Part shown: positions 6,473 to 6,854 of the stretch, piece by piece | How the letters are laid out: the number at the start of each line of letters is the position of its first letter | Position numbering within the stretch: position 1 is the stretch's first letter | Source of the DNA: Candidatus Woesearchaeota archaeon | Lineage (GTDB): Archaea; Nanobdellota; Nanobdellia; Woesearchaeales; JACPBV01 | DNA length: 6,854 nucleotides | Assembly (NCBI GenBank): GCA_016180165.1 | Contig: JACPBU010000077.1 | Location: forward strand, 1 to 6,854 | Direction: 5' to 3' | The notes under the pieces: generated by a model | What the model saw: only the letters and a program-made list of their open reading frames with translations | Database searches by the model: none | What the model was told of the DNA's origin: nothing | Made by a program: the position numbers and the translations under genes

Positions 6473-6579
6473 TGGGCCCGACCGGATTTGAACCGGCGAC
6501 CTCTGCCTCTTTGCCTTCCATCGCTTGAGGATCTGAAAGTTATCAGAGCAGCGCTCTAACCAGGCTGAGCTACGGACCC
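6473..6579 (-). tRNA. tRNA-Ile(GAT) with a 32-base intron
   Basis: On the minus strand the acceptor arms GGGTCCG and CGGGCCC pair fully (one G-T), followed by discriminator A and no encoded CCA. The D arm is GCTC/GAGC, the T arm GCCGG-TTCAAAT-CCGGT (one G-T). The anticodon arm CTGCT / GGCAG (one G-T at 31-39) closes a loop CTGATAA, giving anticodon GAT at 6542-6544, for isoleucine AUC/AUU codons. An insert of 32 bases separates A37 from A38, the usual archaeal intron position. Removing it leaves a 75-base tRNA with a 5-base variable loop. Archaeal splicing endonuclease and ligase would process it. Confidence 0.93.
6509..6540 (-). other. intron of tRNA-Ile at position 37/38
   Basis: The boundary is ambiguous by one base, since an A can be placed at either end with the same mature product. 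The intron can form CTTTC paired with GGAAG as an inner stem, but the 4-pair central helix of the canonical bulge-helix-bulge, between anticodon loop and intron 3' part, shows only about two good pairs (U33 and G34 with a C-A in the intron). The motif therefore looks relaxed. Confidence 0.75.
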
Positions 6580-6605
6580 AGATAAGAAGGAAGGTTTAAA
6601 GTTTT

Positions 6606-6613
6606 TTTATAAA
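6606..6613 (-). promoter_or_regulatory. TATA box of tRNA-Ile, also facing the inverted-repeat element
   Basis: TTTATAAA is a perfect palindrome centred about 30 bases upstream of the tRNA 5' end, the expected place. Because it is symmetric it could also initiate rightward, with a start near 6635, which falls at the left arm of the inverted-repeat element. Confidence 0.65.
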
Positions 6614-6627
6614 CGTTTCGATGAGGG

Positions 6628-6852
6628 TGTGTATCAAGCTCCGGCAAGAGCGGCTCTGCCATCCTAATGTCAAAACTCAACTGTCAAACTTAATCATGCT
6701 CGTCGTGGGGGGATGCCCCCTCGGGGACACAGAGCCTTTGCCAAATCAGTAGAGAGTTTTGAAAACCATAAGAAACGAAGTTTCGTTGGTGCCAATAATG
6801 CGTGAGCATTATTAAGCATGGCAGAGCCGCTCCGAGGGGAGCTTAATACATA
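6628..6852. repeat. inverted-repeat element able to fold as a branched structure
   Basis: The ends are long inverted repeats. Bases 6648-6662 pair without mismatch with 6818-6832 (15 pairs); 6636-6642 pair with 6838-6844 (7 pairs); and 6628-6634 pair with 6846-6852 with one G-T. Inside are TCAAAACTC/GAGTTTTGA (6670-6678 with 6754-6762) followed by ACTG/CAGT (6680-6683 with 6747-6750) and GGGGG/CCCCC (6708-6720 region); AACGA-AGTT-TCGTT (6774-6787); and a perfect 8-pair stem with a GTGA tetraloop (6794-6813). No protein gene fits. It may be a structured non-coding RNA or a small non-autonomous mobile element. No known RNA family is recognised, and no clear target-site duplication is seen, though the window ends at 6854. 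Confidence 0.6.
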
Positions 6853-6854
6853 CG

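Noticed and set aside
6473..6579. Reading the tRNA insert as a class II long variable arm (TCTGA/TCAGA anticodon stem)
   Set aside because: That stem leaves a 6-base loop, while the intron model gives a standard 7-base loop, 5-pair stem and the usual 37/38 position.
6628..6852. RNase P RNA or SRP (7S) RNA
   Set aside because: The conserved RNase P GAGGAAAGUC and ACAGAA boxes and the SRP helix 8 GGAAG/AGCAG signature are not found.
1..6854. CRISPR array
   Set aside because: No regularly spaced direct repeats; the repeats present are protein-domain repeats or inverted repeats.

Overview
The window looks like a piece of an archaeal chromosome, most likely from a small-genome (DPANN/Woesearchaeota-like) lineage, though the lineage is inference only. 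Four things point to archaea: a tRNA-Ile(GAT) gene interrupted after position 37 and without an encoded CCA end, AT-rich TATA-type boxes about 25-30 bases upstream of several starts, a Hel308-type Ski2 helicase, and secreted proteins built of Ig-like/PKD-like repeats joined by N-R-P-P-type linkers.

Layout. Bases 2-373 (+) hold the C-terminal end of an unrecognised protein. It converges on, and overlaps by 4 bases, a minus-strand helicase gene (370-1923). This encodes the second RecA domain and everything after it of a Hel308-like helicase, but no first RecA domain. A TATA box at leaderless distance sits directly before its ATG. Next come two minus-strand paralogous surface-protein genes: a signal-peptide protein with seven Ig-like repeats (2005-3942) and a lipoprotein with an acidic proline-rich stalk and three repeats (4134-5183). 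The three repeats of the lipoprotein align in order with the first three of the larger protein, so the pair looks like an old tandem duplication. A 371-base intergenic region with divergent TATA boxes and small hairpins separates them from a plus-strand family-2 glycosyltransferase (5555-6268). The right end is non-coding: a short copy of the 3' end of a tRNA (6300-6316), a cluster of hairpins, the intron-containing tRNA-Ile on the minus strand (6473-6579), and a roughly 225-base inverted-repeat element (6628-6852) that can fold into a long closing stem with internal branches.

How the genes relate. The two repeat proteins and the glycosyltransferase are compatible with cell-surface assembly, but nothing shows a shared operon: each has its own promoter-like sequence and the glycosyltransferase is on the other strand. 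The helicase fragment is unrelated to surface functions. The points most worth following are the helicase lacking its ATP-binding domain (split gene or decayed gene) and the inverted-repeat element beside the tRNA (structured RNA or small mobile element).
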